Source: Leucobacter chromiisoli (lineage in GTDB: Bacteria; Actinomycetota; Actinomycetes; Actinomycetales; Microbacteriaceae). From it: a DNA stretch of 64,000 nt. Positions 63,824 through 64,000 of the stretch are shown piece by piece; positions within the stretch are counted from its first letter, which is position 1, and each line of letters begins with the position of its first letter. Location: the NCBI RefSeq assembly GCF_016522505.1, contig NZ_JAEHOH010000002.1:1-64000 (forward strand), in the 5' to 3' direction. A program made the position numbers and the translations under genes. Under the pieces are notes generated by a model that saw only the letters and a program-made list of their open reading frames with translations, was not told the origin of the DNA and ran no database searches.

Positions 63824-64000
63824 ATGCGAGCAGTTGAATTCGACACCCCCGGGGCGCCCGAGGTGCTGTACGTCGCCGAGGTGCCCGAACCGCAGTGCGG
63901 GCCGGGCGAGGTGCTGATCGAGGTGGCGGCGGCGGGTATGAACTACGCCGACCTGCTGCAGCGCCGCGGCACCTACGGCCTCAAGCCGGGGGCGATCGAG
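63824..64000 (+). CDS. Quinone oxidoreductase/zinc-type alcohol dehydrogenase family (partial)
   Basis: The first 59 codons are visible: MRAVEFDTPGAPEVL, then PGEVLIEVAAAGMNYADLLQ and the RRGTYG turn. These match the N-terminal GroES-like domain of NADPH:quinone oxidoreductases. The gene runs off the right edge. I chose ATG 63824 over the adjacent ATG 63821 on homolog length; GGGAG precedes both. Confidence 0.85.
   Translation, partial: MRAVEFDTPGAPEVLYVAEVPEPQCGPGEVLIEVAAAGMNYADLLQRRGTYGLKPGAIE

Overview
The window is a very GC-rich, tightly packed chromosomal segment of an actinobacterium, most likely a member of the Microbacteriaceae (a Leucobacter-like organism is my best guess, from gene content only). 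Pointers are the DUF4245 and DUF6264-type membrane proteins, a MhuD-like heme monooxygenase, an actinobacterial Erm methyltransferase with a leader peptide, and pervasive leaderless transcription. At least seventeen genes have a TANNNT box 6 to 8 bases before the start codon. I found no rRNA or tRNA gene, CRISPR array, transposase or phage gene.

Region 1 (1-13,640) is mostly housekeeping: a possible glycine riboswitch fragment and a 23-C tract at the edge, then fumC, a beta-carbonic anhydrase coupled to a DUF4245 protein, xseB/xseA, and divergent ispH. These are followed by a small alarmone synthetase, a DUF6264-like membrane protein with class II aldolase (fba), glpX, rmuC and a DEDDh exonuclease. 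An erm gene follows, preceded by a leaderless 19-residue leader peptide carrying an Arg-Asp-Arg macrolide-arrest motif, then a MhuD-like monooxygenase.

Region 2 (13,740-22,170) starts with ychF. Its last 28 bases are repeated about 0.9 kb downstream, on the far side of a higBA toxin-antitoxin module whose toxin carries a nonsense mutation. Small stress and accessory genes follow: two VOC proteins, DUF4287, an alpha/beta hydrolase, a DinB-like protein, a homocysteine S-methyltransferase, a kinase-like phosphotransferase, a membrane-anchored protein and a CPBP protease.

Region 3 (22,400-41,000) holds a peptide-type ABC transporter (with both ATPases fused), a GT2/GT-C fusion glycosyltransferase and typA. 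It also holds a minus-strand homoprotocatechuate-type operon read as marR, a nitrate/taurine-type ABC transporter, hpaH, hpaI, an FAH-RraA fusion in the hpaG position, and hpaE. The ring-cleavage gene hpaD and the isomerase gene hpaF are not in the window.

Region 4 (41,100-57,190) has argF and argH, then a histidine/urocanate (hut) cluster: hutD, hutU, hutI, an IclR regulator, an OpuC/ProU-type ABC transporter, a histidine ammonia-lyase homolog, a second IclR regulator, hutF and an M20 amidohydrolase that probably replaces hutG. The ammonia-lyase homolog lacks the Ala-Ser-Gly triad that forms the MIO cofactor and several other active-site residues. It is the most unusual protein in the window.

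Region 5 (57,450-64,000) has tyrS, then a GntR-regulated operon pairing a second argininosuccinate-lyase-like enzyme with a complete polar amino acid ABC transporter (probably a catabolic uptake-and-cleavage system), and the start of a quinone oxidoreductase.
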